Shown: one piece after another, positions 52,606 to 61,788 of the stretch | How positions within the stretch are numbered: position 1 is the stretch's first letter | Layout: each line of letters opens with the position of its first letter | Origin: Opitutales bacterium UBA5694 | Lineage (GTDB): Bacteria; Verrucomicrobiota; Verrucomicrobiia; Opitutales; Opitutaceae | Assembly (NCBI GenBank): GCA_002420185.1 | Contig: DIHO01000007.1 | Coordinates: 145,423 to 209,422, forward strand | Direction of reading: 5' to 3' | Length of the DNA: 64,000 bases | Position numbers and translations under genes: made by a program | The notes under the pieces: model-generated | Told to the model about the DNA's origin: nothing | The model's database searches: none | Seen by the model: only the letters and a program-made list of their open reading frames with translations

Positions 52606-53082
52606 ATGAGCAAAACCCGCGTCAAATTCGAAACGAATCAGGGAACAATCGAGTTCAAACTCTATCCGGACTTCGCTCCGAAAGCGTGTGAGAATTTTAC
52701 TACACACGTCGAAAACGGCTACTACGATGGAATCATCTTTCACCGAGTCATACCGGAATTCATGGTTCAATGTGGTGACCCCACAGGAACCGGACGAGGC
52801 GGTGAATCAATCTGGGGTAAACCTTTTGAAGATGAATGCACGACAGACCTGCGCTTCGACAAAACTGGCATTCTAGCCATGGCCAACGCCGGTCCCGGAA
52901 CAAACGGCAGCCAGTTTTTCATCACAACGGCTAAAACTCCTTGGCTTAATATGCGCCACACAATTTTTGGCGAGGTCGTTGAAGGCTATAATTTTGTGCA
53001 GGCGATAGAGGGGGTTGCCACTGATGGTGGAGACAAACCCATCGAGGAGCAGAAGATCGTCAAAGCAGTCGTGATAGAATAA
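52606..53082 (+). CDS. Cyclophilin-type peptidylprolyl isomerase
   Basis: A 158-residue single-domain PPIase without signal peptide, hence cytoplasmic. Active-site motifs are complete: FHRVIPEFMVQCGDPTGTGRGG (Arg, Phe, Met, Gln), MANAGPGTNGSQFFIT and HTIFGEVVEG; the aromatic Trp of human cyclophilin is replaced by another residue at the usual place, as in most bacterial B-type enzymes. It speeds proline isomerisation in folding. It is transcribed alone and ended by a strong terminator. Confidence 0.94.
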   Translation: MSKTRVKFETNQGTIEFKLYPDFAPKACENFTTHVENGYYDGIIFHRVIPEFMVQCGDPTGTGRGGESIWGKPFEDECTTDLRFDKTGILAMANAGPGTNGSQFFITTAKTPWLNMRHTIFGEVVEGYNFVQAIEGVATDGGDKPIEEQKIVKAVVIE

Positions 53083-53111
53083 ATTAACCTGAAAACACGA
53101 TTGGATTTCTC

Positions 53112-53142
53112 AAAGCCCGACTGACCAGTCGGGCTTTTTTTC
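53112..53142 (+). terminator. Rho-independent terminator of the cyclophilin gene
   Basis: Perfect stem AAAGCCCGACT / AGTCGGGCTTT (from 53112) with a four-base loop and seven or more T. It is the clearest terminator in the window, 30 bases past the stop. Confidence 0.95.
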
Positions 53143-53284
53143 GCCACTTCAAGTCAGATACCGCTTCCCGAAGACATTTTTGCCGCACGCATAAACAAAC
53201 CGCTCAGTTTAGAATCGCGAGCCGGGGACGTATTGCAACACATTCGAATTTCCCAATCATTCGCACGGTTCGTGGGCCAGATTC

Positions 53285-54487
53285 TTACACTTGATACTCT
53301 CCTTTTTGGTAGATCACCCTGTTCGAGCCGTCTTTCAAGTAAGCAGTCACCACTCTGTTGGAAGTTGCCACGATGTCGGTGTGGACAACGGAATTATTGT
53401 ACCCCATAGAATCCCATTCTTCTCCAGACACGTTTGCTTGATCTCCGGTGTAGGAATCTCGGTAGGCAGCCCCCAATGCAATGTGAGTATTACCATTCTC
53501 TCCGCCCACGTTCTCGTCAAAAAGCGTTTCTCCCATGAATTTTGTAATTCTGGAAAAACGGCGATCCGTGAGCGAGAACTCACCCACTTTGTCCGCGTTC
53601 TCAACGGCGATCATTTCTTTCAGAATGTCTTCGCCTGCAGAAGCGACAGCCTTGACAACCCGTCCGTCCTTAAACTCCAAATACGCATCCTTTATCAGAT
53701 TACCGTAACGATAAAGCGGCTCGGTAAACTGAATTTTACCTTCTGTGCCCCGCCAATCCGGGGAAATAAACAATTCAAAGCTGGGAACGTTTCGGCCCGA
53801 GCCACCCAGCCATTTTCGATTATCACCGATCGTGATCCACAGATCCGTATTTGGCGCCTCTATATGGAGCTTCTCTATCGGCAGAGCATCCAGTCGATCC
53901 TTGTACTCGTACAAGTCCTTATAAAGCACTTTCCACTTTTCGGCGGGCTGGGGATCATCGAGGTAGCATGCTTTGACAATCTCATCCCAATACTCCTCCA
54001 AACTCAGATCCACCTCATCCGCCATCGCCTGAGTCCCATACATGCAAAGCGTCCAGGTATACTCGCCCGCACCTTCTTTTTCGCGCCGCCAATCCATGTA
54101 AGGCTTCAACGCCTTCTGAGCAGCCATAATTTTGCCACTGTCGATTCCATCCAGCTCCTTTTTATCGGTTTCCGAGAGCACGGCGACCGTGTGGTCTATC
54201 TCATCGACAAGACCTTTAAGGAACCTCTTCGGAAAGAAGCTCAGTTGCTCATCGCTCGCCAATTCGTAATGCTCCCTGGCAAATTCGTCTGGCGTGTAGA
54301 ATATGATTGGATGCGCACCCGCTTTCAAAACGGCTCGTCGCAACGCAACCAGTAGTGGTTTGGCCACTTCAGAGACCCGAAGTTGAACGACTTCGCCATT
54401 CTTGACGCCTTCTCCACCATTCAACGCGAAGTTGATCATAACATCCGCGTATTTTTCCAATAACTCTTCGCTCGGCTGATAGCTCAT
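53285..54487 (-). CDS. Aminopeptidase, M29 family (AmpS/PepS type)
   Basis: A 400-residue metallopeptidase. The M29 metal and substrate motifs appear as NVPSFELFISPD (usual NxPxGExFTAP), GEFSLTD, ETLFDENVGGENGNTHIALGAAY, and HTDIV near the C-terminus, giving the Glu, Glu, His, Tyr, His, Asp set of the dimetal centre. It removes N-terminal residues from peptides in the cytoplasm; no signal peptide is present. The length matches the family (about 410). It is convergent with the cyclophilin gene and monocistronic. Confidence 0.9.
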   Translation of the reverse strand: MSYQPSEELLEKYADVMINFALNGGEGVKNGEVVQLRVSEVAKPLLVALRRAVLKAGAHPIIFYTPDEFAREHYELASDEQLSFFPKRFLKGLVDEIDHTVAVLSETDKKELDGIDSGKIMAAQKALKPYMDWRREKEGAGEYTWTLCMYGTQAMADEVDLSLEEYWDEIVKACYLDDPQPAEKWKVLYKDLYEYKDRLDALPIEKLHIEAPNTDLWITIGDNRKWLGGSGRNVPSFELFISPDWRGTEGKIQFTEPLYRYGNLIKDAYLEFKDGRVVKAVASAGEDILKEMIAVENADKVGEFSLTDRRFSRITKFMGETLFDENVGGENGNTHIALGAAYRDSYTGDQANVSGEEWDSMGYNNSVVHTDIVATSNRVVTAYLKDGSNRVIYQKGEYQV

Positions 54488-54730
54488 TATCCACTCGAAT
54501 TAAAGCCAAACGCCCCGATTGCAAGTGCTCATATTCAACTGCTGTGAGAACCCTTCGAGTCACCCCCCATTCCCAAGACCTTTTTCGACTGTCTTGTAAA
54601 TCAGAAGATCCATCGCAGCAGGTATCTTTTAGTTTTTGGCAAGGCGTGGTCGAGGCACCAATGCCTGTAGAGCCTTGGCTCTCAGACACAACGCAACCAG
54701 AAGCGAAAAAGGTCGCTGCCTATTAGTTTG

Positions 54731-55253
54731 CTAGCCAGATGGATCATCAAAAACCAAGTCGTCCGCGTCACGGATCGCTTCTCGCCGGACCGTCGTCTCA
54801 GCCACCATAAACTTGAGAAAGCCTGCCATCGCAGATCAAAGCAACACTTCCATCTCCAAATCTCTGAAGATGCGGGAGAGCTCGACCTCTCAATGATCTT
54901 GATTCGACCGGATCACATTCTCCACCATGGGAAGGTTCTTCAACGCTAGTCCAATCTCCAGCGGTATGATCCTCGCCTCATCGCTAAACTCGCGAATCAC
55001 TTGCTGATGGGCAAAAATGTCCTTTCCCAAAAACCTCGAATCGACTGTCGCCATATTTGCTGACCAGAGCCAAAACTTCTTCTATGGTCACTATAAAGAA
55101 ATTCCGGTCGTCCAATCCTTCGAGCCTCTCTGGGCGATGAGGCCCGTCTGCCAGGGCGAATCCAGTTTGGTAGACCCTCATTAAGTGGTTGTTCAGGTAT
55201 GCGAGTACCGATGACCAGGTTAAGATAACGTCTAAGAGGTGATACAACTTCAT
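54731..55253 (-). pseudogene. Decayed gene, possibly gas-vesicle GvpL/GvpF type
   Basis: From 55253 a frame reads MRVYQTGFALADG, LEGLDDRNFFIVTIEEVLAL and VSKYGDSRFEVFGK. A one-base shift at about 55022 then gives DIFAHQQVIREFSDEARIIP and LEIGLALKNLPMVENVI, followed by two in-frame stops and further protein-like sequence (FLKFMVAETTVRREAIRDAD) to a TAG at 54731. The layout, a short Y-x-x-G-(F/I) opening, a strand pair leading to LAL(V)S, and AHQxVIxE...IIPLxxG, resembles GvpL/GvpF proteins (usual AHxxVLExVxxxGxVLPxRFGT). The similarity is weak and no other gvp gene is in the window. The flanking 54488-54730 stretch shows no gene. Confidence 0.35.
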
Positions 55254-55597
55254 AATTGCCCGAGCTCGTCAATCCTAGAACTGCGTCCCATCAGGTAACG
55301 GGGATTCCCTGATGATCGAAGGATTGCCCTATTTGGTGCCAACCCTATCTTGGGAATTTCCCAAAGAAGGAAAGATGGCAAAAAACTCAATTTTGATGAA
55401 CCGTTTTTTCGGATCTCTCCACATGTGAGCGTTCGCCTAGAAAAACGACGCCGCAGCTAAAGGACCTAAAAAGGCCCTCACGCAGCCTCAGCGTTCGTTG
55501 TTGATGGACTTTTTCTACCTATTGCCCATCGCCTATTAACAAGCTATATCGTTTTCCCGCACGATGGTCGCGGAGCTCAAATCTAACCTTTTCTGAA
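55254..55597. other. 344-base gap with nothing recognised
   Basis: No coding frame with a family resemblance and no repeat. A 17-codon frame (ATG at about 55375) has no support. The stretch before 55598 should contain the promoter for the secreted protein, but no clear boxes are visible. Confidence 0.5.
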
Positions 55598-56467
55598 ATG
55601 AAATATTTCACACTATCCCTCAGCCTAGTCGTTTTTGGCTTCTCAGTAAGCACTCAGATTTCGGATGCGGAGCCATCTGCAGACTATTACTTGTTTATGA
55701 GCGGCAAGGTGAGAGCACAAGTAAACCGGAACTTTTTTCCAATTGAAAGCTTCGATGGAAAACGCCTTAAGCTCACCGGTTCAAAAAAGTCCCCTAAGCC
55801 CGTCAATAGGCTCAACTGTTCGATGGAGCCGGTCATGGTCATCAGCAAATACTTTGTCGAGATTCGCGATCTGGAGTTCACCTTCGACTCTCAGGCCGAG
55901 AGGCTGCGGACCATGATGGCGATCAACGAAATGAACGCCGAGCACATGAGGCAGCAAGCCACGACCGAATTTGAAAACGCTGTCGCCGCCATGGATGGTC
56001 GAGGCCAGTTGGTATCCGAAGCGGACCGGTCGGTCGAAGCCTTGGGCGAACTGACTAAAGACCACACAGAAAAGGAGTTTCTGTATTCGGGATTACATAA
56101 ACAAGCGGATAGCTTATACGGACGCTGCACGATCGTTCCCGATACCGATCTGGAGAACGCCTACACCGTCGCAGTACTCATTTTCGAGGGAGTCGGGGCA
56201 ACCAATACGTCCGCAGGGCAGCAGGCCACCTTCGTCCGTATCGCCCCTATCGGTAATCTCCAAAAAGGAGTCGGTGAACCAATAAAATTCAATTACTCCT
56301 TCCCCAAACTAAAAGCGACGTCTGCCAAGATCGCCATATTCCTTTTCGATGGAGAAAGCAAACACATCGCCACTAACCTGTCTAGTGGCCTTAAATCACT
56401 CACGACTGAAGAATTCGAGGAAATCCGTAGTGTAGAGAAAAAAGCCAGGAAGAGGAACGCTGGCTAA
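55598..56467 (+). CDS. Secreted protein of unknown function
   Basis: A 289-residue protein with a signal peptide (TLSLSLVVFGFSVSTQISDA, cut about residue 24). The mature part starts with a small beta-like region (SADYYLFMSGKVRAQVNRNF), has a helical, probably coiled middle (about 95-160: RLRTMMAINEMNAEHMRQQ, then alanine- and glutamate-rich), and ends with a beta-rich domain (YTVAVLIFEGVG, AKIAIFLFDGE) and a basic tail KKARKRNAG. I do not recognise it. The frame is clean and the codon use agrees with neighbours. It is alone between gaps, upstream of tRNA-Ala. Confidence 0.7.
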   Translation: MKYFTLSLSLVVFGFSVSTQISDAEPSADYYLFMSGKVRAQVNRNFFPIESFDGKRLKLTGSKKSPKPVNRLNCSMEPVMVISKYFVEIRDLEFTFDSQAERLRTMMAINEMNAEHMRQQATTEFENAVAAMDGRGQLVSEADRSVEALGELTKDHTEKEFLYSGLHKQADSLYGRCTIVPDTDLENAYTVAVLIFEGVGATNTSAGQQATFVRIAPIGNLQKGVGEPIKFNYSFPKLKATSAKIAIFLFDGESKHIATNLSSGLKSLTTEEFEEIRSVEKKARKRNAG

Positions 56468-56691
56468 CTAAGGGATCAGACGGTCGTTTTAAAGGGTATT
56501 GTATCCGAGTTAGCCTCGACTTACTTGTGAAGACTTTTGATCTAATGAAAACCTCGTCAATACAGTGTACGCCTTATACATTTTCTAACGCAAGTGGTAC
56601 AACCCGGCCGCATCTTTCGTGCGATTGCCTGGACAATTTAATTTTCGCTTGCCAATGATAAGCCATAGTGGCTGCCTGAACGGCTATAATT

Positions 56692-56767
56692 GGGGCCGTA
56701 GCTCAGTTGGAAGAGCGCCTGCATGGCATGCAGGAGGTCGTCGGTTCGATCCCGATCGGCTCCACCA
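56692..56767 (+). tRNA. tRNA-Ala (anticodon GGC)
   Basis: A 76-base cloverleaf: acceptor GGGGCCG paired with CGGCTCC (one G-T), D-arm TAGCTCAGTTGGAAGAGC, anticodon stem CCTGC/GCAGG with loop ATGGCAT (GGC at 56725-56727), T-arm GTCGGTTCGATCCCGAT, discriminator A and encoded CCA. A TATAAT lies directly before the 5' end, too close to be its -10 box. Confidence 0.95.
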
Positions 56768-56795
56768 GCCTCCTCTGGCATCGGCGGGCTTTTCT
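56768..56795 (+). terminator. Weak hairpin and T-rich stretch after tRNA-Ala
   Basis: AGCC pairs with GGCT around an imperfect inner stem (about 56767-56790), followed by TTTTCTT. It is the only candidate for ending the tRNA transcript and overlaps its last base. Confidence 0.35.
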
Positions 56796-56818
56796 TGTGG
56801 TTTCAATGGCTGAGAACC

Positions 56819-58285
56819 TTAAAGGTTCGCAACACGTTGCCTCAGCAGCTTAGATCCGTAATCAGGGGCCAATTTCTTGAGCAGCGAAACAATGATTCTC
56901 TTCTGTTCGCCTGATTTGGAGTTTGCAATGGTATAAAGCTGATCGAGATCCGAACTATCTGCAATCACCGACAAAGTTTTCAATGCTCCCCTTGCGAACG
57001 CAGGCTCGTTACCTTTCACTGCCTCGAGCAGGTGCAACTTTGCATTCGGGATATTCCGATACACAAGGATTTCCTGGGCTAACAAAACCTTTTTCGAGTG
57101 AGACGACTTGAGCATTCCAGCCAGCCGCTTGTCCAACTCGGGCGTGTCAATCTTAGCTATCGCCGAAGCGGCCTTGATCTGCGACGCTCTATCCCCGTTT
57201 TCGAACGTATTCAGTAGCAGATCGATCGATCGCTTCGAACCGACTTCGCCAATCAGATCGAGGGCGTTTAGCCGGAGACTCACGTTACCAATTTCTATAA
57301 CCTTTAGGGCTATCGATTCAGCAACCCCACCTTCGATGTTGTTGAGTCCCCCTAGGACAGTAAGCATATCCTCCGGTCCCATTTCGCCTAATTGATCGAG
57401 AACTGCCCGTTGAAATCTCTCCACCCCACTTGAAAGAGCGGACTCAATCGCGATCGTTCTAAGATCCGCTTCTTCACTTTTTATCCCTCGTCTTATCGCA
57501 TCCTCAACATCTCGATCCTGCCGCTTGATCAATATCCTCAAGGCGGCACGCTGCGATGCGGAGTCCTTTCCTTGGGAGAATATGTCGTAAAGCAAGTTTG
57601 AATCCACTGAGGGATTGGACAAAAGGGATCGCTCAATCGCTTGATTAACAGGTCCTGGGCGAGCGTTACTGTAGGCATTACGCAGCACTCTTAGCGAGCT
57701 ACTATTACCAATTTCTCCGAGGGCCCAAGCCGCAGTTACCGAGATTGATTCGCTACTATTATCAAGCTCATTGGCAATAAAACGAACCGACGATGACTCA
57801 CCACGGAGAGCAAGAGACTTTAGAATATTCAGCTTGCCTTCCGTATTCATTTTTCCATATGCCACTTTCAAAGCATCGCTTGCTTTGCTTCCCCGGATCG
57901 ATTCGATTGCAGCTCGGGCTTCCTCTGCCAGTCGCTTATCCCTTGCCATCATAATCTGAGCCAAGGGACTAACTGCTTTCGAAGTCCCCACTCTAGCCAA
58001 TTGACGCAAAATATACTTCTTCGCTTCGACCGGGATGTCATTTTGATCCAAGGCATACAAAAGATCATCCGTTATTTTCGATGCTCCGTTAGCCCTCACC
58101 GGAGCAGTCGCATCGGAAACGAGGACCTCCAAATCACGCCTCGCAACGTACTGCACATCCGGGTCGCTGTTGCGAAATATTTTAGAGATGACAATTACTC
58201 TGTCTCTGTATTCTCCTGCGAATGACAAGGTGGAGGATACAAGGACTAGCTTCAGGGCCAACGTCCAATTCGATGAAATTTTCAT
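56819..58285 (-). CDS. Exported HEAT-repeat protein
   Basis: A 488-residue protein with a signal peptide (WTLALKLVLVSSTLSFA) and an alpha-solenoid of about twelve HEAT/PBS-lyase-like repeats over residues 35-480 (for example VTAAWALGEIGNSSSLRVL, AIEALIKRQDRDVEDAIRRG in similar form, LNALDLIGEVGSKRSIDLL, KAASAIAKIDTPELDKRL). No catalytic domain is seen. The ATG at 58285 has GAAAAG seven bases ahead; a TTG five codons upstream is less likely. It lies 25 bases downstream of a TAT-exported Gfo/Idh gene, so the two are probably one operon. Solenoids of this kind bind proteins; its partner could be that oxidoreductase. Confidence 0.82.
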   Translation of the reverse strand: MKISSNWTLALKLVLVSSTLSFAGEYRDRVIVISKIFRNSDPDVQYVARRDLEVLVSDATAPVRANGASKITDDLLYALDQNDIPVEAKKYILRQLARVGTSKAVSPLAQIMMARDKRLAEEARAAIESIRGSKASDALKVAYGKMNTEGKLNILKSLALRGESSSVRFIANELDNSSESISVTAAWALGEIGNSSSLRVLRNAYSNARPGPVNQAIERSLLSNPSVDSNLLYDIFSQGKDSASQRAALRILIKRQDRDVEDAIRRGIKSEEADLRTIAIESALSSGVERFQRAVLDQLGEMGPEDMLTVLGGLNNIEGGVAESIALKVIEIGNVSLRLNALDLIGEVGSKRSIDLLLNTFENGDRASQIKAASAIAKIDTPELDKRLAGMLKSSHSKKVLLAQEILVYRNIPNAKLHLLEAVKGNEPAFARGALKTLSVIADSSDLDQLYTIANSKSGEQKRIIVSLLKKLAPDYGSKLLRQRVANL

Positions 58286-58310
58286 AATCAAGCTTTTCAA
58301 AATCTGGGGT

Positions 58311-59585
58311 CTAACCGAGTAACCCGTAGGGTGCTCTTCTAGGGCGGCTAATCCACTTGGCCGCTTCTGCGTCTTCCAAAATGGTCTCCTTGATCGGATC
58401 CCAGAGCACAGGGCGATTCAGTCTTTCTGAAATTCCAGACAAATGGCAAATCGTCGCAGTGCGATGGCCGATACCTACATGGCAGATCGGCTGCTTGCGG
58501 GAACGAATGGCATTGAGCCAATCAGCCCGATGGTCGTTTGATTCGTAAAGTCGAGTATCGCTGGGTCTCAGCACCACATTCTTGAGAGAAACTGGATCTG
58601 TATCGAGCTTGTCTCCGCGGCTCACTCTCACTTCACCCTCCTCTCCGATAAACCGAATCATATGGCCCTTGCCTTCATATCCGCGAATTATCTTCGTTCC
58701 ATCATCATATACGTAATACTGATACTCCTCACCCTTGTATCCCTTGGGGACAAACTCCACCGGTCCCGATTCGTCCCGACCTAGAGCCCATTGGATAATA
58801 TCGTAGTGGTGAGCTCCCCAATCGCCGTTCTTGCGGGAGCCGTAGTCCCAGAAGCGACGCCAGCCTCCTCCGTAGTCCCCCTTTATACGCTCAAGATTGT
58901 AGGGCTCCCAAGGAGCAGGGCCGAGCCAGCGATCATAATTTAGTTCTGGTGGAATCGGCTCTGCCTTGTACTGCGTTGGTTCCGGAAATTTGCCCAATCG
59001 AGCGGCGATCGTATGCACTTTGCCAATGTATCCATTCAGAACTAGCTCTGCCGCCTTACGGAATGCTCCATTGGAACGCTGCTGCGATCCCACCTGCAAT
59101 ATATTTCCGTAGCGCTCCGCAGTAGCTCGCATGACTTTTCCCTCTTCGATGGTCAATGTCATCGGCTTTTCGACATAGACGTCCTTGCCGTTCTTCATCG
59201 CTTCGATCGATATCTGGGCGTGCCAATGATCAGGCGTACCCACTACCACCGCATCGATGTCCGGGCGAGTCATGACTTCTTCATAGTATTCGTACGTTGG
59301 ACACGCCCTTCCATTGACCTCTTTAACCTCCGTCCGGGCGATATCCAACTTTCTTGAATCCACCTCGCATAATGCGACCACTTCTACGGAGTCTCTACCC
59401 AGATGGTATTTGCGATGACCCACCATTATCTTTCCATGGCCAATGAGACCCATGTTGATACGGCTATTCGGTCCTGTGTGCTTGCCCAAACCCAATACGG
59501 ATGCGGGCAAAACCAGGGGAGCAGAGATAGCGGCAGATGCCTTCACGGTCATTTTTAAAGCAGTCCGACGTGTGATTTTCTTCAT
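58311..59585 (-). CDS. TAT-exported Gfo/Idh/MocA family oxidoreductase
   Basis: A 424-residue protein with a twin-arginine signal (ITRRTALKMTVKASAAIS, Arg6-Arg7), Rossmann fold (NMGLIGHGKIMVGHR, where the third glycine region is altered to GHGKI), the motif DVYVEKPMTLTIEEG and the C-terminal FWDYGSRKNGDWGAHHYDIIQWAL typical of the exported subgroup. In many planctomycetes and verrucomicrobia such genes act in periplasmic sugar metabolism. It differs clearly from the two paralogues at 10-12.5 kb. It precedes the HEAT gene by 25 bases. Substrate unknown. Confidence 0.86.
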   Translation of the reverse strand: MKKITRRTALKMTVKASAAISAPLVLPASVLGLGKHTGPNSRINMGLIGHGKIMVGHRKYHLGRDSVEVVALCEVDSRKLDIARTEVKEVNGRACPTYEYYEEVMTRPDIDAVVVGTPDHWHAQISIEAMKNGKDVYVEKPMTLTIEEGKVMRATAERYGNILQVGSQQRSNGAFRKAAELVLNGYIGKVHTIAARLGKFPEPTQYKAEPIPPELNYDRWLGPAPWEPYNLERIKGDYGGGWRRFWDYGSRKNGDWGAHHYDIIQWALGRDESGPVEFVPKGYKGEEYQYYVYDDGTKIIRGYEGKGHMIRFIGEEGEVRVSRGDKLDTDPVSLKNVVLRPSDTRLYESNDHRADWLNAIRSRKQPICHVGIGHRTATICHLSGISERLNRPVLWDPIKETILEDAEAAKWISRPRRAPYGLLG

Positions 59586-59672
59586 AATAAGTTATGGAAC
59601 AACAATACGATTGGGCTCGGAGACGACGAAAGGAGTGATAGCACCCAAAAGTAATAAATGCGAGTATCTGGA

Positions 59673-60440
59673 TTAACGATCGCTTTGCTTAATGGTCAAC
59701 GCCAGAGTTTCAGTACTCGTAAATCCAGGTGGCGCTTTGAAACGAGCGAGCCGTTTGAATCCATCAATTACTTTTTGATCAAATACGGCGTCCCCACTCG
59801 ATGCGACCAATCGAGCCCCTGAGATGCGGCCCGTAGGAGCCAGATCGAATTGAACCTTTGTTCTCAAAGGACTTCCCGTGAGTGGATGTATTTCCACCGA
59901 GCCAGAGATCGCCTGGATAAGCTGCCCAAAGTAGGACTCCAACTGAATCTGGTTCGATGCGGTCAACGATCCAATGGCGGACTCAGGCAGCACCACATCG
60001 ATTTCTTTGAGCCCAGTTACTAGACTCTCAACCACTTTGTCCAATTGGTTGTTACGCTTTGGGGCCGGCTTTTGCGTGGGAACTCGCTGTTTTTGGATAG
60101 GATTAGTGCTTCTGAAGTCGTCGAAATTAATGACTTTAGGAGGATCGGGTTCGACGGGAATCACTTCCTCAAATATAACAACAGATTCGAGTGGCAATTC
60201 TCTTAGCTCTGGATCCGGAATCTCGTCAGGTGTGGGTAGATCTAAGTCTTCGGGCACGTACTCAACCGGCTTCGACTCAGTTGCCCTGGCAGTGGCAGGA
60301 GGAGAAAACAGTTCGAAAACGAGCTCTTCAGGCTCCTTTTCTGGCTGAACCGTTGATTTGATAACAAAAAAAACAACAATCGCTAGGTGCAAACTGGCGG
60401 AGAAGATTAGAGGACCTCTCTGATCGAAATACATGGCCAT
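59673..60440 (-). CDS. tonB: TonB/TolA-type energy transducer
   Basis: A 255-residue protein: cytoplasmic lead, one transmembrane helix (LIFSASLHLAIVVFFVI) with the family SxxxH signature in SASLHLA, a long proline- and glutamate-rich periplasmic spacer (about 40-135), and a C-terminal domain with PTGRISGARLVASSGDAVFD and the FKRLARFKAPPG region, the TonB_C pattern. It is third behind exbB and exbD, 17 bases after exbD. It transmits proton-driven force to outer-membrane receptors. The ATG at 60440 is chosen (an ATG at 60434 is equally possible; the frame also offers TTG at 60455). Confidence 0.85.
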   Translation of the reverse strand: MAMYFDQRGPLIFSASLHLAIVVFFVIKSTVQPEKEPEELVFELFSPPATARATESKPVEYVPEDLDLPTPDEIPDPELRELPLESVVIFEEVIPVEPDPPKVINFDDFRSTNPIQKQRVPTQKPAPKRNNQLDKVVESLVTGLKEIDVVLPESAIGSLTASNQIQLESYFGQLIQAISGSVEIHPLTGSPLRTKVQFDLAPTGRISGARLVASSGDAVFDQKVIDGFKRLARFKAPPGFTSTETLALTIKQSDR

Positions 60441-60457
60441 ACCCCGAACCCGCAAGT

Positions 60458-60880
60458 TTATGCTTCTTCTGGACGCGTGACCAGATTAATTCGTTTCAAG
60501 TTATTCTTTTTCAACAGGTCCAGTAGCGTCACTACATACTGATAGGGCGTATCGCTATTGGCCCGTATCGCCAGCACCGGTGGATCACTCATATCCCCGT
60601 AACGGGCGAGTTCGTTTTCCAGTTCCAGCATGCCCACCGGATTCCCATCCATCTGATACCCCTCCGTCGTAACCAACAGGTCAACCAAATCCGGGACAGC
60701 CGACTGGACCTGATTCGGAGTCGCCACCGGCAGGTCGATCTCCATCAGCTGCTCTTTTTCAATGAGCGGCGTGCTGATCATGAAGATGATGAGCAAGGCA
60801 AAGCCAAGGTCGATCAGAGCCGTTACATTAAGCTCCGAATTCGCCTCGAGGGACTTTTGTCTGTGGAACGATCTACCCAT
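60458..60880 (-). CDS. exbD: ExbD/TolR family protein
   Basis: A 140-residue protein with one N-terminal helix containing the proton-path Asp in VTALIDLGFALLIIFMIST, and a periplasmic domain (about 45-140). The ATG at 60880 is favoured because AAGGA lies seven bases ahead, one of the few clear Shine-Dalgarno sequences in the window; a start at 60910 would overlap exbB by 20 bases. Middle gene of exbB-exbD-tonB. The IDLGFALLIIFMISTPLIE form is closer to TolR, but the C-terminus of the partner points to TonB. Confidence 0.9.
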   Translation of the reverse strand: MGRSFHRQKSLEANSELNVTALIDLGFALLIIFMISTPLIEKEQLMEIDLPVATPNQVQSAVPDLVDLLVTTEGYQMDGNPVGMLELENELARYGDMSDPPVLAIRANSDTPYQYVVTLLDLLKKNNLKRINLVTRPEEA

Positions 60881-60890
60881 CAGAAAATCC

Positions 60891-61604
60891 TTAGCGGCTC
60901 TCGAGTTCAATCATGTCCGCAAGGGCGCTGGCAAAGTTCTGCAGCTCCGTCACCAATACCTTGGTACGGGAAAGAAGAAAGTTATAGCCAAACACAGACG
61001 GAATCGCGACACACAAGCCCGCTACAGTCGTAAGCAATGCACCAGATACACCAGGCGCCAAGTTTTGCAGCGTTGCCGTCGCCTGTAATCCCACCGCGCC
61101 AAAGGCGTCCATAACCCCCCAAACGGTACCGAGCAGGCCGAAAAACGGGGCTCCTGACACAATCGTAGCCAGGAAAATCATGCTCGATTCGTAATTGAGG
61201 GTCTTATTGGCCAACGCTCGCTGCAGCGCGTTTTCGACATGCTCCACTCGGGCGGCTCGAAGTTGCTCGATACTTTCCCCCGATTTAGGATCGATCCGAT
61301 GGTAGGCTTCGATCGCATCGGAATAAAGAGCGGCGTAGGGCACTCGCTTGGGAACCTTAAAAGTCGACGGAGCATTAAGAATGGAACTCAGCCGATGCAG
61401 CGATTGCTCAAATCCGAGATTGTAGAGGCGCAAACGTTTCAGTTCCCAGAATTTGCCAAGCATCACTGCCCAGGCACACACGCTGAAAAACGCTAAGGCG
61501 AATATGATAGCCTTACCCGCCGGGTTACTTTGGGTGAAATAGGTAAAAACGTTTGGTCCGCCTCCAGCGGCAATTAAGGTAGTGAATTCCATGGAAATAG
61601 GCAT
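60891..61604 (-). CDS. exbB: ExbB/TolQ family proton channel protein
   Basis: A 237-residue inner-membrane protein with three helices (about 30-50, 145-170 and 185-210) and the conserved APFFGLLGTVWGVMDAF and SGALLTTVAGLCVAIPS segments. The length and the GTVWGVMDAF wording are TolQ-like. It heads exbB-exbD-tonB. No tolB, pal or ybgF gene follows, which argues for TonB service or for a Tol system split in the genome. An ATG at 61592 would shorten it by four residues. Confidence 0.9.
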   Translation of the reverse strand: MPISMEFTTLIAAGGGPNVFTYFTQSNPAGKAIIFALAFFSVCAWAVMLGKFWELKRLRLYNLGFEQSLHRLSSILNAPSTFKVPKRVPYAALYSDAIEAYHRIDPKSGESIEQLRAARVEHVENALQRALANKTLNYESSMIFLATIVSGAPFFGLLGTVWGVMDAFGAVGLQATATLQNLAPGVSGALLTTVAGLCVAIPSVFGYNFLLSRTKVLVTELQNFASALADMIELESR

Positions 61605-61788
61605 AGTTCGCGTTTCGGGCCGAACGATCGTCCAGACCTAGATCTTTGAAACCTTCCGCACGGGAGCGTTCAATAAATTTCCATATAAGCGGTAGAAAAT
61701 TAACACTTGTTTCGCTTGATGCAGAATTACGGTTGCTCTGGCCAGATTCCTCGCTCTTATTCCGAGACGAAAACCAAAGCACCCTTTC

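Noticed and set aside
53291..54355. A 354-codon plus-strand frame opposite the M29 aminopeptidase gene
   Set aside because: It lies fully antisense to a gene with intact catalytic motifs, has no family resemblance and an amino-acid composition typical of a complementary-strand shadow.
56685..56690. TATAAT directly before tRNA-Ala as its -10 box
   Set aside because: Transcription would begin inside the tRNA; no -35 box lies at the right distance.
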